The notes under the pieces are model-generated. The model was given only the letters and a program-made list of their open reading frames with translations, was not told where the DNA came from and made no database searches. A DNA stretch of 64,000 bases from SIG607 sp045592625 (lineage in GTDB: Bacteria; Bacillota; Clostridia; Oscillospirales; Acutalibacteraceae): the NCBI GenBank assembly GCA_045592625.1, contig JAZNVC010000016.1:1-64000 (forward strand), read 5' to 3'. This document shows positions 43,025 to 52,310 of the stretch, in pieces (position 1 is the stretch's first letter; the number at the start of each line of letters is the position of its first letter). Both the position numbers and the translations under genes were made by a program.

Positions 43025-44232
43025 TACATATTATCAAAGGTTTCTTTAATAGCCAATAAGAAATCCTTGCTGTTTACGCCCTTTTTGTTCTCAGCTGTTG
43101 AAAGAGCCAACAGGTCTTTTGTCATAATGCCGTTCTCTATGGTCTTAATGGTTGCTTTTTCCATTTTATCTGCCCAAGAAACCAAAGCATCAATGCCGTC
43201 AAGACTGCCTCTCTTACGCATAGCACCTGTCCAAGCAAATATGGTTGCAACAGGGTTAGTACTTGTTTCCTCACCTGCTCTGTACTTATAATAATGACGG
43301 GTTACTGTACCGTGAGCCGCTTCATATTCGTATTTACCATCAGGAGAAACAAGAACGCTGGTCATCATAGCAAGGCTTCCGAAAGCAGTAGCAAGCATAT
43401 CGCTCATAACATCGCCGTCATAGTTCTTACAAGCCCAAATATATCCGCCCTTGCTTCTTATTACACGAGCAACAGCATCATCAATAAGGGTATAGAAATA
43501 TTCGATTCCAGCCTTTTCAAACTTCTCTTTATATTCCGCTTCATATATCTCTGCAAAAATATCCTTGAAGCGATGATCATAGGTTTTAGAAATAGTATCC
43601 TTGCTGGAAAACCATAAATCCTGATTTTTATCCAGAGCATATTCGAAGCAAGAACGGGCAAAACTTTCAATTGACGCATCAATATTATGAAGACCCTGAA
43701 CTATACCGTCGCTGTTTTTAAATGTAAGAATAGTCTGCCTTCTTTCATTTCCTTGCTCATCTTTAATAACAAGCTCGGCAGTTTCGCCTTTATTAACCTT
43801 AAATTCAACATTTTTATAAACGTCGCCATAAGCGTGACGGGCAATAATAATGGGCTTTTCCCAATTTGAAACAACAGGTTTAATGCCCTTTACTATAACC
43901 GGCTCTCTAAAAACTGTACCGTCCAGAATTGCACGAACAGTACCGTTAGGGCTCTTCCACATTTCTTTAAGATTATATTCCTCAACCCGCTGAGCATTAG
44001 GGGTAATTGTAGCGCATTTTACACCTACACCGTATTTTTTTATAGCTTCAGCAGCATCAACAGTTACCTTATCATTAGTTTCATCTCTGTAAGGAAGACC
44101 TAAATCATAATACTCACTTTTAAGGTCAATATATGGAATAATAAGAATATCCTTTATCCATTCCCATAAAACTCTGGTCATTTCGTCGCCGTCAAGTTCA
44201 ACTATAGGCGTTTTCATCTCTATTTTTTGCAT
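43024..44232 (-). CDS. icd: NADP-dependent isocitrate dehydrogenase
   Basis: 402 residues, the shorter type related to eukaryotic IDH1/2. MKTPIVELDGDEMTRVLWEWIKD start, CATITPNAQRVEEY, SPNGTVRAILDGTVFREPI, NYDGDVMSD with metal aspartates, and AAHGTVTRHY with the NADP-binding loop. Oxidatively decarboxylates isocitrate to 2-oxoglutarate, mainly to feed glutamate synthesis in an anaerobe. ATG 44232 is chosen because GGAGGAAG precedes it. Monocistronic. Confidence 0.93.
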   Translation of the reverse strand: MQKIEMKTPIVELDGDEMTRVLWEWIKDILIIPYIDLKSEYYDLGLPYRDETNDKVTVDAAEAIKKYGVGVKCATITPNAQRVEEYNLKEMWKSPNGTVRAILDGTVFREPVIVKGIKPVVSNWEKPIIIARHAYGDVYKNVEFKVNKGETAELVIKDEQGNERRQTILTFKNSDGIVQGLHNIDASIESFARSCFEYALDKNQDLWFSSKDTISKTYDHRFKDIFAEIYEAEYKEKFEKAGIEYFYTLIDDAVARVIRSKGGYIWACKNYDGDVMSDMLATAFGSLAMMTSVLVSPDGKYEYEAAHGTVTRHYYKYRAGEETSTNPVATIFAWTGAMRKRGSLDGIDALVSWADKMEKATIKTIENGIMTKDLLALSTAENKKGVNSKDFLLAIKETFDNM

Positions 44233-44305
44233 AATACTTCCTCCTTGGACTTTTGACCTATACATTATACTATAAAGCTTGCAAAAAATAAAGACTTTTT
44301 TAGAA

Positions 44306-45397
44306 TTACGCCAAAATCCAACCCTTGTCGGTTGCTATTTTCTTTTCGGCTTCGGTTAGCTTCGCAAGATTGGTTTCACCTAAAGTAAGGGTTTTAGTTT
44401 CACCTGTTGGTACTGCTTCAACCGATTTTACAGAAAAACCTTTTTCCATACTATAGGCTTTATAATGTGTTGCATTTTTAAAGTATTCAGGTACTTCATC
44501 TAGGGTTGTTGCGCTTACGCCTATAAAACAACCTAGTGGAGCATACCACGTATAACCCTCGGCATTCTTAACAGCGACTATAACACCATTAGTTGATACA
44601 TAAATACTTGTTATTTCCCACCATTCATCGTATTGCCAACCGTTCTCTGGCTCCGCATCAACTATCGCACAATATATATCTGCTTCCGGGAAATCAGTAA
44701 CAACTTCCTCGTATGTTACGAATGGCTTTAAGGCACCAATAATACTCATAAGACTTTCGTGGGTTAAAAGGCTACTCCAATGCATATCCAAGTTTGTTCC
44801 TATAACACCTTCAAAAGTTATGTTTTTAAGTTTGTTGCAGCCTTGAAAGATTGTAGAATTCCCAATATTCGTTGTGCCGTCATCTTTTAATATTATCTTT
44901 TCAATAGTTTCTAATTGTTCACAGTCATAAAAAGTATATGATGGTGTGCTTGCTTTTCTCACATCAATAGTACCGAAACGAATTATGCCACTTTCACGAG
45001 CAAAATTATTAAACGAAGTACAAGCGGAAAAATCCATATCAACAATCGTACAATCTATTGAGCCGCTACCCCTAAACATTTCAAAAGCATAGTTAACTAT
45101 CATAGGGTATTTTGGTTTAAAGGTTTCAGCGTTCCAACCTAAACCTGCAAAAGCAAATTGATGGTTTTGTCGGTTTCCGTTTTGTTGGTAGCTATCCCAA
45201 AACCTATCGTATTCGGCTTGCTTACCAGCCTCAAAAGCTTCTTCCGTATTACCACCAATAGCTTTACCCGCTTCGTAAACGGCATCTATACCATTTGGCA
45301 TTTCGCTGGGCTTATAGGTTAAGTCACCGCTTGTTTTCTCACGAATTTTATCGGCTATGGCTTGAATGTTTGATTCTTCATAAACTTTCTTTGCCAT
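44306..45397 (-). CDS. Phage tail/baseplate-associated protein, LRR-like
   Basis: 363 residues. Opening KKVYEESNIQAIADKIREKTSG is common in receptor-binding and minor tail proteins of Firmicutes phages, and the ending TLTLGETNLAKLTEAEKKIATDKGW is a frequent phage tail-fibre terminus. In between are degenerate BspA-like repeats (FYDCEQLETIEKI, IFQGCNKLKNITF). The ATG overlaps the stop of the gene upstream (TAATG) with a GAGGTGAG site. No other phage genes are present, so this is a remnant or a domesticated piece. Confidence 0.65.
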   Translation of the reverse strand: MAKKVYEESNIQAIADKIREKTSGDLTYKPSEMPNGIDAVYEAGKAIGGNTEEAFEAGKQAEYDRFWDSYQQNGNRQNHQFAFAGLGWNAETFKPKYPMIVNYAFEMFRGSGSIDCTIVDMDFSACTSFNNFARESGIIRFGTIDVRKASTPSYTFYDCEQLETIEKIILKDDGTTNIGNSTIFQGCNKLKNITFEGVIGTNLDMHWSSLLTHESLMSIIGALKPFVTYEEVVTDFPEADIYCAIVDAEPENGWQYDEWWEITSIYVSTNGVIVAVKNAEGYTWYAPLGCFIGVSATTLDEVPEYFKNATHYKAYSMEKGFSVKSVEAVPTGETKTLTLGETNLAKLTEAEKKIATDKGWILA

Positions 45398-46083
45398 TAG
45401 TAACTCACCTCATCCCCATTTGGCATAATATCAAGGACTATATTAGCAATTTCGGTTTTATCAGATGGAGTAAGTATATAATCCTTACCGTCAATACCGT
45501 TTATTCCGTCTTCGCCTTTTTCTCCCTGAATGCCTTGCGGTCCAATGTCACCCTTAGGGCCTTGAGCACCAGTATCACCTTTTTCACCCTTGTCACCTTT
45601 ATCTCCTTTATCACCTTTATCACCTTTATCTCCTATAAAAACTCCATTATCAGCGTCATCCCTTACGCTTTGAGCAATGTTTAAAGCAAATTGATAAAGT
45701 GTCAATAACTGTTCATATTCGCTGGGTGTAGGATCATTCGGTAATTCTCCCTGTGCATAACCGCTTTCTTTAACAATTATCTCTGCTGCATTAGTGGTTA
45801 TACGGCTTTCATTTTTAGTTCCTATAAGCGAAAAAGTAAAGGAAGGAGATTTAATTACTTCATAAGGCACCAGGAAAGTACTGTCGCCGATATAAAATCC
45901 GCTTTCTTCATTAAAAATTGCCGAAACACATTTTCCGCCGATTCCCTTAAAAATAGCAGTTACTTCATAACCGTCCCAATCTTTAGAAAGTTCTAATTTT
46001 AGTGACAAAAAATTCACAGAATCAGAATAAACAGGGTCTGCACAAACATCGATATGCTGACCCTTAACTTTTGCATAAATCAT
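45397..46083 (-). CDS. Phage baseplate-type protein with collagen-like repeat
   Basis: 228 residues. A beta-rich N terminus (about 1-110) like the phage baseplate upper-protein or tail-fibre attachment domain, then collagen-like G-x-y repeats (GDKGDKGDKG… to GEKGEDGINGIDG, about 150-200) and a short tail. Such triple-helix stalks hold phage fibres as trimers. GAGGTT precedes the ATG. First of a two-gene operon with the LRR-like tail protein. The 235 bases upstream up to tRNA-Leu hold no gene. Confidence 0.7.
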   Translation of the reverse strand: MIYAKVKGQHIDVCADPVYSDSVNFLSLKLELSKDWDGYEVTAIFKGIGGKCVSAIFNEESGFYIGDSTFLVPYEVIKSPSFTFSLIGTKNESRITTNAAEIIVKESGYAQGELPNDPTPSEYEQLLTLYQFALNIAQSVRDDADNGVFIGDKGDKGDKGDKGDKGEKGDTGAQGPKGDIGPQGIQGEKGEDGINGIDGKDYILTPSDKTEIANIVLDIMPNGDEVSY

Positions 46084-46318
46084 AAATTTAACCTCTTTTT
46101 AATTTATTAACAGCATTATGCCCTGACCTAACTTTCTGCTGTCAAAAAAATAATAATAGGTTAATCTGCGACATTCACCGACATAATTATGCACATTTTG
46201 TTTAAAACTTCGGTTAATAACCTGTTTATAACTATAGTAGAAAATAACCCCTCATAATAAGATTTAAAAAAACACTTGATTATATAGTTCTTTTAGTGTA
46301 TAATATCAAAGTGCACTT

Positions 46319-46405
46319 GCCGGTGTGATGGAATTGGCAGACGTAGTGGACTCAAAATCCACCGGTAGCGATACCGTGCCGGTTCGAGTCCGGCCACCGG
46401 CACCA
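46319..46405 (+). tRNA. tRNA-Leu (CAA)
   Basis: Class II tRNA with long variable arm. Acceptor GCCGGTG/CACCGGC, encoded CCA, anticodon loop CTCAAAA. Its 3' flank is nearly identical to that of the other tRNA-Leu. Confidence 0.93.
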
Positions 46406-46410
46406 AAAAA

Positions 46411-46436
46411 TCCAAGTCTTCGGACTTGGATTTTTT
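46411..46436 (+). terminator. tRNA-Leu(CAA) terminator
   Basis: TCCAAGTC-TTCG-GACTTGGA with UUCG loop and six Ts, 5 bases after the tRNA. Confidence 0.92.
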
Positions 46437-46612
46437 ATCCAAGCCGACAGGCTTGGTATATCATCACGCTTTAGCGTGTATATCATCTCCGAAGGCGTAT
46501 TTCATCAGCCGAAGGCTGTATCGCTTTTGCAATGATGAAATGCAACACTTAGTGTTGGTGATATACAATGCTTCACATCGATGATATGCAACGGCAAGCC
46601 GTTGATTTGTTT
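46437..46612. repeat. Hairpin array with flipping linker (array 2)
   Basis: Micro-palindromes such as ACGC-TTTA-GCGT, CAGCC-GAA-GGCTG, AACACT-TA-GTGTT and CAACGG-CAA-GCCGTTG. Linkers read TATCATC on the left and GATGATAT on the right, so the array can fold on itself. First 50 bases shared with array 4. No gene in 46406-46666. Confidence 0.75.
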
Positions 46613-46666
46613 CTAAAAATGTAGTATAATAATTAAAAAGATGGTGAATCAGGTGAAGAAAATTTT

Positions 46667-47260
46667 GTGAAAAAAATTGTTATTTCAACTGCGGTTGTTG
46701 TATTTTTGTTTATTATGATTAGTACGGCTTTGGCTGTAGACAGCATTATACAATACAGTAAATTGGATGAAAAGACCACGTGCGATACCGCAATCATACT
46801 GGGTGCGGCAACATCCAATGAACAAGTTTCACCTGTGTACCGGGAAAGAATCCATCACGGTATTTGGCTTTACGAAAACGGATATGTGGACTATCTAATT
46901 ATGACCGGTGGAGTTGGCAACGGAACCGAAACATCGGATGCCTATGTTGCAAAACTATACGCAATTTCCAAAGGTATTCCCCAAGAAGCGATTTTTATTG
47001 AAGAGAAATCTACAATTACAGAAGAGAATTTAGAAAACGCAAAGGCGATTATGACAGAAAATTCTATGGATACTGCCATTATCGTAAGCGATCCGCTGCA
47101 TATGAAACGAGCAATGATAATGGCAAAGGATTACGGTATCAGTGCTTACTCTTCGCCTACACCGACAACAATGTATCAAAGCAACAAAACAAAGATTCCG
47201 TTTTTAGCCAGAGAAACATTTTTCTACATTGGTTATTTAATTGTCCGTCCATTCCGATAA
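46667..47260 (+). CDS. YdcF-like (DUF218) membrane-anchored protein
   Basis: 197 residues. N-terminal transmembrane segment (5-23), then a DUF218 Rossmann-like domain: CDTAIILGAATSNEQVSPVYRERIHHGIWLY, LIMTGGVGNG, E-x2-STIT-x2-E-N, VSDPLHMKRA. The family includes SanA and ElyC, linked to envelope functions; the reaction is unknown. GTG start at 46667, with AGGTGAAG about 12 bases upstream. It directly follows array 2. Confidence 0.8.
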   Translation: MKKIVISTAVVVFLFIMISTALAVDSIIQYSKLDEKTTCDTAIILGAATSNEQVSPVYRERIHHGIWLYENGYVDYLIMTGGVGNGTETSDAYVAKLYAISKGIPQEAIFIEEKSTITEENLENAKAIMTENSMDTAIIVSDPLHMKRAMIMAKDYGISAYSSPTPTTMYQSNKTKIPFLARETFFYIGYLIVRPFR

Positions 47261-47335
47261 GTGCAGCGGTTTAACCAACACAACATTCGGTGCTTAAGCA
47301 TTTCATTGTATTAAATTGCGTAGTATATGCCAAAA

Positions 47336-47362
47336 TCCCGTTCACTTGCGTGAACGGTATTT
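47336..47362 (+). terminator. Terminator after the YdcF-like gene
   Basis: CCGTTCAC-TTGC-GTGAACGG then TATTTTT. Confidence 0.8.
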
Positions 47363-47467
47363 TTACTTCTTACCTCTCATCACTCTTTACTCAAACAAAG
47401 TTGCACGTTTTTTTGGAAATTAATATGTAAGTAATCATGTTTCTTTGCACTATGGGCTCCTTCACAC

Positions 47468-47932
47468 TCAAATTTCTATTACTTCTATTCCTTTTTTTCT
47501 TGCGTAATCGGTGGTAAAAGCCGAGCCGCCGCTTGTTTTTCTAAGATAAGAAATTATATAGGCACTTTCCTCCACCATATACCTGTTTCTAATGTGTAAG
47601 CACCCTCTATAGTAGCTTTCACTGAGTACTACCGTTTCATCTGCAAGGCTAAGTATTTCGTTATAAACTGCCAAATCGATTTCACTAAAGCCTTTAGCCT
47701 GTGCCCTATAAGGCACTGCAACTATTATTTTTATATGAGGAAAGTTTTGCCTTATTTCAAAAAGCAAAGTAGCGGCAAGTGTATCAAAACCCAGTGCTCC
47801 CCCTACTATAAAACGTTCAACATCTTTATCAATAAGTGCCATTATTTCTGCCCTTGTTTTTTTATGAACAAGGGCATATTCTTCATTTGGGATTTCTCGA
47901 TGCCCTGTAAAACAACAGGTTTTATTCTTCAT
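47468..47932 (-). CDS. SLOG-superfamily protein (DUF1273/YpsA-like)
   Basis: 154 residues. CCFTGHRE start (nucleotide-binding GHR), FIVGGALGFDTLAA, and SYYRGCLHIRNRYMVEES, the pattern of YpsA-like SLOG proteins in the DprA/LOG fold. They bind nucleotides or nucleotide sugars; role uncertain. It overlaps the GH2 stop by 11 bases and is the last gene of MFS-GH2-SLOG. Confidence 0.8.
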   Translation of the reverse strand: MKNKTCCFTGHREIPNEEYALVHKKTRAEIMALIDKDVERFIVGGALGFDTLAATLLFEIRQNFPHIKIIVAVPYRAQAKGFSEIDLAVYNEILSLADETVVLSESYYRGCLHIRNRYMVEESAYIISYLRKTSGGSAFTTDYARKKGIEVIEI

Positions 47933-49541
47933 TTTTAAGTCTCTCCGAAATTTCTTTAAATTCTTCTGGCAAAATCTTCATAACAACTCTGTCATAGGTC
48001 AGCAGTCCATTGATTTCGTCCTCAACGTCACTAAGTTGGGTATAAACAGTAGCACACAGCCCATCTTTTTTAAGAGGAATAACCTGATTCTCATAAAGGT
48101 CACAAAGTGCTTTTTTAAAATCCTCTCTTGTTTTCGCACTGCCATAACCGTATGTTTTATCACCGAAGGTGTGCCCATCCACCCTATGAGTAATTCCGCC
48201 AAACTCAGAAAGAAAAAGAGGTTTATCGGTTCTTTTAGCCTTTAATTTTCTAAAGTAAATATGACGAGAATCAAAGTCGGTATTATTTGCCTTAAACCAA
48301 CCGGATGCAGTATCAATAGGTCTTGATTTGTCATAACGAGTTAAAATAGTATATATTTCATCAGCCTTAAACTGTCCCCAGCCTTCGTTAAAAATTGTCC
48401 ATTCCATAACGCTTGGATGATTGTAAAGATTTTTTACGGTATATATCATACCATCTAAAAAATTGCTTCGGGCAACAGGGTTTCTATGAGAAAATTTATC
48501 ACTCTTTCTTTTAAACAGTACGGTAGGCAAAGCGGTATCTAAAAGGAAGGAATATTTTCCGTTATTTACCATATCCTGAAATACCGCCATACCGTATTTG
48601 TCACAGTAATAATAGAAAATCTGCGGTTCAACCTTTACATGCTTACGTATCATATTAAAGCCTAAAGACTTCATCTTTAAAATATCATTTTTATAATCTT
48701 CGGGACAGGTTGGTGTTAGTATGCCCTCTTCAAAATATCCCTGGTCAAGTACACCGTGAAAGAAATAAGGTTTTTTATTTAAAAGCAATTTGTTATCATT
48801 AACTTCTATAGTTCTAAGTGCAAAGTATGATTCAACCTTATCTTCGCCAAAGATGGCGGTAAAGGGGTACAAATAAGGGGTTTCAGGAGTCCAGTTAACA
48901 GGATTTTCAATTTTTATTTTGCATTTTCTGTCTTTGACCTTTATAGTTTTGCCTTCAAATTCAACAACACCATTACTAACACCTGTAAAAACAATTTCTG
49001 CACTGTTTAAGGTGGTTTTAATTTTTATGTTCTTAATATATTTATCGGTTACGCTTTCAAGCCACACACTCTGCCAAATTCCCGATATATCGGTGTACCA
49101 CATACCTCCCCTTTTGCCACGCTGTTTGCCGTAGGGAATAGAATAATCCAAAGTATCACAGTAAACCTCGACAGTAAGCAGATTATCATCCTTTAAATAC
49201 CTTGTTATATCAAGGTCAATAGACGAATATGCACCTATATGCTCCTTTAGTATCACCTTGCCGTTTATATAAATTCTTGCCTTTTGGCGTACTGCTCCTA
49301 TATGAAGCAACACTCTGTCCTTTATAAAACCATTAGGAAGCGTAAACGGAATTTCATATCTATATTCCCTGATTCTGCCAAATTCTGCTTTAACTCCTGA
49401 TAACGAGCTTTCGGGAGCAAAAGGTAAATTTATGCTTTGGTGACTGCCGTCAGGAAAAACTATTTCTCCTTTGGTAAGAGGTAAAAATGAATCTCTTTTA
49501 AGGCAGGGTCTGGGATAAAAGCTCTGGTATAGATTAGACAT
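47922..49541 (-). CDS. Glycoside hydrolase family 2 (beta-galactosidase/glucuronidase type)
   Basis: 539 residues, shorter than classic LacZ. Sugar-binding sandwich domain (about 15-165), immunoglobulin-like domain (about 165-250) and TIM barrel. FHGVLDQGYF, NMIRKHVKVEP, acid/base FNEGWGQ (about 389-395) and nucleophile SEFGG (about 449-453) are present. No signal peptide, so it cleaves an imported glycoside. The overlap of its start with the MFS transporter end (8 bases) links uptake with cleavage; substrate not readable. Confidence 0.88.
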   Translation of the reverse strand: MSNLYQSFYPRPCLKRDSFLPLTKGEIVFPDGSHQSINLPFAPESSLSGVKAEFGRIREYRYEIPFTLPNGFIKDRVLLHIGAVRQKARIYINGKVILKEHIGAYSSIDLDITRYLKDDNLLTVEVYCDTLDYSIPYGKQRGKRGGMWYTDISGIWQSVWLESVTDKYIKNIKIKTTLNSAEIVFTGVSNGVVEFEGKTIKVKDRKCKIKIENPVNWTPETPYLYPFTAIFGEDKVESYFALRTIEVNDNKLLLNKKPYFFHGVLDQGYFEEGILTPTCPEDYKNDILKMKSLGFNMIRKHVKVEPQIFYYYCDKYGMAVFQDMVNNGKYSFLLDTALPTVLFKRKSDKFSHRNPVARSNFLDGMIYTVKNLYNHPSVMEWTIFNEGWGQFKADEIYTILTRYDKSRPIDTASGWFKANNTDFDSRHIYFRKLKAKRTDKPLFLSEFGGITHRVDGHTFGDKTYGYGSAKTREDFKKALCDLYENQVIPLKKDGLCATVYTQLSDVEDEINGLLTYDRVVMKILPEEFKEISERLKNEE

Positions 49542-50814
49542 TTTCTTTACTCTTTCTTAAAAACAGTATTGTAAATATTATAGGAACAAGACAAATTGCA
49601 GCAGCAAGAAAAATGTTTTCATTAGGAACAAAGGAAAGTGTGCCGTCGTCACCTGTAATCATTTCAGCATTTTTAAGTACATTTGCACCAATAAAGGGAC
49701 CAATAACACCGGGAATAAGCACTTGACCGATTATTCTGAGCCCCTGAAACATTCCTGCTTTACTTTGGGGAATATTATCTCTTATCATAGCACCAAAAAC
49801 CGCAGAACCGCATAAATATCCGCTCATCATAAACAGACTTCCCGCAAATACTGGCAGGGTCAATTTGCATAAATATAAAAAAACATAACCGACAGTCAGC
49901 ATTAAAATAGCAGGAACAAGGCTTTTTATAAAGCCGAATTTATCATAGAGTCTGCCGTAAAATGCAGTAATAAAAGAAGCAATAATAATTGCAGGTGCCA
50001 TTATTAAAACGTAGTTATTCATACCTAAAGATACGTTATAGTAAATAATAAGGTAAGGCATAAACACCTGAATAGAAATACCGAAAACAGCAAAAGCAAT
50101 AAGCGTTACGTATAGGTTAAGGTTATCTTTTATAACGCTTGGTCTGAATCCATAAAAAATGTTCTTAAAAAAGTGGCTGTTCTGACTTTGTTTTGCACTG
50201 CTTTCATCAATTATAAAAATGCCTATTACACCGACAATAAGCACTATTATACCAATTATAAGGAAAATGGAAGTCCAACTTTCCCTTTTGTCAAGGTCAA
50301 AGCCCATAAAACCGCCAAATACCGCAATAACAGCAAGAAGCGGCATCATAGCATTAATTCCCTCAGCCTTTCCCCTTTCGTTTTCGGGCACAGACTCGGT
50401 TAGCCAGGCATTAAAGCAAGCATCATTTGCACTTGAACCAAAAAAGGTCATAACACAGTCAAGTATTATTGTAAGAGAAATTCCAAGAGAAGCAGCACTT
50501 ACTACAGATGGGAAAAGCCTTCCTAAGACATCAAGTCTTAAAAATGCAAAGGCAATAATAGAAATCCCCCATAAAATATAACCGCTTACAATAAAAATTT
50601 TACGTTTACCCACCTTATCGGATAATGCTCCAATAATAATTGTGGTAAGGGTTGCGGCAACAGCAGAGGTTGTAACCATTATAGAAATAGCATCGGCAGA
50701 GGCAGAAAACATTTTGTAAATAAAAACATTAAAATACATATTTTCTACTACCCATGCTATTTGCCCCATAAGACTCAGGACAACTAATACAATATAAAAC
50801 TTTCCTTTTTTCAT
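49534..50814 (-). CDS. MFS transporter, probably for the GH2 substrate
   Basis: 426 residues, about 12 transmembrane helices, with the MFS signature ALSDKVGKRKIF between helices 2 and 3 and the cytosolic loop in the middle (DESSAKQSQNSHFFKN). Sugar/glycoside import is inferred from the overlap with GH2. GGTGATTTA precedes the ATG. First gene of the MFS-GH2-SLOG operon. Confidence 0.85.
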   Translation of the reverse strand: MKKGKFYIVLVVLSLMGQIAWVVENMYFNVFIYKMFSASADAISIMVTTSAVAATLTTIIIGALSDKVGKRKIFIVSGYILWGISIIAFAFLRLDVLGRLFPSVVSAASLGISLTIILDCVMTFFGSSANDACFNAWLTESVPENERGKAEGINAMMPLLAVIAVFGGFMGFDLDKRESWTSIFLIIGIIVLIVGVIGIFIIDESSAKQSQNSHFFKNIFYGFRPSVIKDNLNLYVTLIAFAVFGISIQVFMPYLIIYYNVSLGMNNYVLIMAPAIIIASFITAFYGRLYDKFGFIKSLVPAILMLTVGYVFLYLCKLTLPVFAGSLFMMSGYLCGSAVFGAMIRDNIPQSKAGMFQGLRIIGQVLIPGVIGPFIGANVLKNAEMITGDDGTLSFVPNENIFLAAAICLVPIIFTILFLRKSKENV

Positions 50815-50836
50815 TAAATCACCATTTATATATTAA

Positions 50837-50866
50837 CAAAACCGCTTGAACTATTCAAGCGGTTTT
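50837..50866 (-). terminator. Terminator of the antiporter gene
   Basis: AAAACCGCTTGAA/TTCAAGCGGTTTT, just after the antiporter stop in minus orientation. Confidence 0.88.
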
Positions 50867-50870
50867 AGTT

Positions 50871-52166
50871 TTATTTTTTTATTTCTTTAGCTTGGTTAAG
50901 TTTATGAGTACGTCTTTCTTTTACGTGAGCAGGCATAGGAGCAATTTCCCCTGCAGCAGTAAGAGCCATTCTGGTAAATAAAGGACCAAAAATTTCGTAA
51001 ATAAGTACGGCAAAAAGTGTAATATTTCTAATTAAGTTACCCTGTTCACCAAGCTGCATTGCGGTAGCACACATCCCAAGAGCAACACCAGCCTGAGGCA
51101 GCAAGGTTATACCGAGGTACTTGCATATAGGCTTTGAACATTTTGTGGCAACAGCACTACCCATAGTTCCGATATATTTGCCGAGTGAACGGAAGATAAT
51201 ATAAACAACACCTATTATAACAACCGAAAGACTGCCGAAAACCTTGAGTTCAAGTTCCGCACCGCTTATAACAAAGAATATTGCAAAAAGAGGTGATGTC
51301 CATTTATCACTTGCAGCCATAAGGTCGTGAGACAAAGGACAGATATTGCAGAAAACCGTTCCAAGCATCATGCAGGTAAGAAGGGATGAAAAATGAATTT
51401 CAACCGGTCCGATAGTAAAATGAAGCATCGAAATTGAAGCGGTAATAAGCACTACGCCAATCGTCAGATTAAGGCGGTTTGTATTTGAATTAAAGAGTTT
51501 TTCCAAATGAGTAAGCACCACACCCATAACAGCACCCAAAATAAGTGAGCAAACTATTTCAATAATGGGATTTACAATTATGGAAATAATATCTATCTCT
51601 CCGCTTACAAGGGTTTTTGCAATACCAAAGGACACTGCAAACATAATAAGACCTACAGCATCGTCAAGAGCAACTATAGGAAGAAGAAGTTTTGTTAAAG
51701 GACCCTTTGCTTTATACTGACGAACAACCATAAGGGTGGCGGCAGGTGCAGTAGCTGTAGCAATGGCACCTAAAGTAAGTACCTGAGGAAGTGTTAAAAC
51801 ATCCGGCATAATTAAATGCACAAAATACAAAGCACCATCTACCAATAAACAAGCAAACAAAGCCTGAATAATACCGATAACAAAGGCCTGTTTTCCAGTT
51901 TTCTTAAGGTCAGAAAGTATAAATTCATTACCAATGGAAAAAGCAATAAAGCCTAATGCTACCTCTGAAATTAGTCCTAAGGTTTCTACCGATTCCATAG
52001 AATTGAAGCCAAGTCCGACTATACCAAGTCTGCCAAAACAGTAGGGACCTATGAGCACACCTGCAATAAGATAGGCTGTAACACTGGGAAGCTTCAGTTT
52101 TTTAAAGAAACGTGTCATTAAAAGTCCTGTTAAAAGCGAAAATGACACAGAAAGCAAAATATTCAT
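50871..52166 (-). CDS. CPA2 family monovalent cation/proton antiporter
   Basis: 431 residues, about 12 transmembrane helices. Na_H_Exchanger domain: LPSVTAYLIAGVLIGP, GFIAFSIGNEFIL, TATAPAATLMVVRQYKAKGP, and LPIVALDDAVGLIMF with the DD/ion-binding aspartates. No Trk-N/Rossmann tail, so the short form. Exchanges Na+ or K+ for H+. The ATG at 52166 is chosen since GAAGGGGAA lies just upstream. Monocistronic. Confidence 0.87.
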   Translation of the reverse strand: MNILLSVSFSLLTGLLMTRFFKKLKLPSVTAYLIAGVLIGPYCFGRLGIVGLGFNSMESVETLGLISEVALGFIAFSIGNEFILSDLKKTGKQAFVIGIIQALFACLLVDGALYFVHLIMPDVLTLPQVLTLGAIATATAPAATLMVVRQYKAKGPLTKLLLPIVALDDAVGLIMFAVSFGIAKTLVSGEIDIISIIVNPIIEIVCSLILGAVMGVVLTHLEKLFNSNTNRLNLTIGVVLITASISMLHFTIGPVEIHFSSLLTCMMLGTVFCNICPLSHDLMAASDKWTSPLFAIFFVISGAELELKVFGSLSVVIIGVVYIIFRSLGKYIGTMGSAVATKCSKPICKYLGITLLPQAGVALGMCATAMQLGEQGNLIRNITLFAVLIYEIFGPLFTRMALTAAGEIAPMPAHVKERRTHKLNQAKEIKK

Positions 52167-52285
52167 ATTTTCCCCTTCTTTTAATAAAATTCCAAACAGA
52201 CATATTTTAGCACTTATTATATAACATTTCAATAGTCAAAATTAACAATATTTACGATTTTTCATTTTTTGCTGTATAATCTTAA

Positions 52286-52310
52286 AAAAATGACTCATAT
52301 GAGTCATTTT
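52286..52310 (-). terminator. Terminator after the DUF5662 gene
   Basis: AAAAATGACTCAT/ATGAGTCATTTTT palindrome at the gene's end. Confidence 0.85.
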
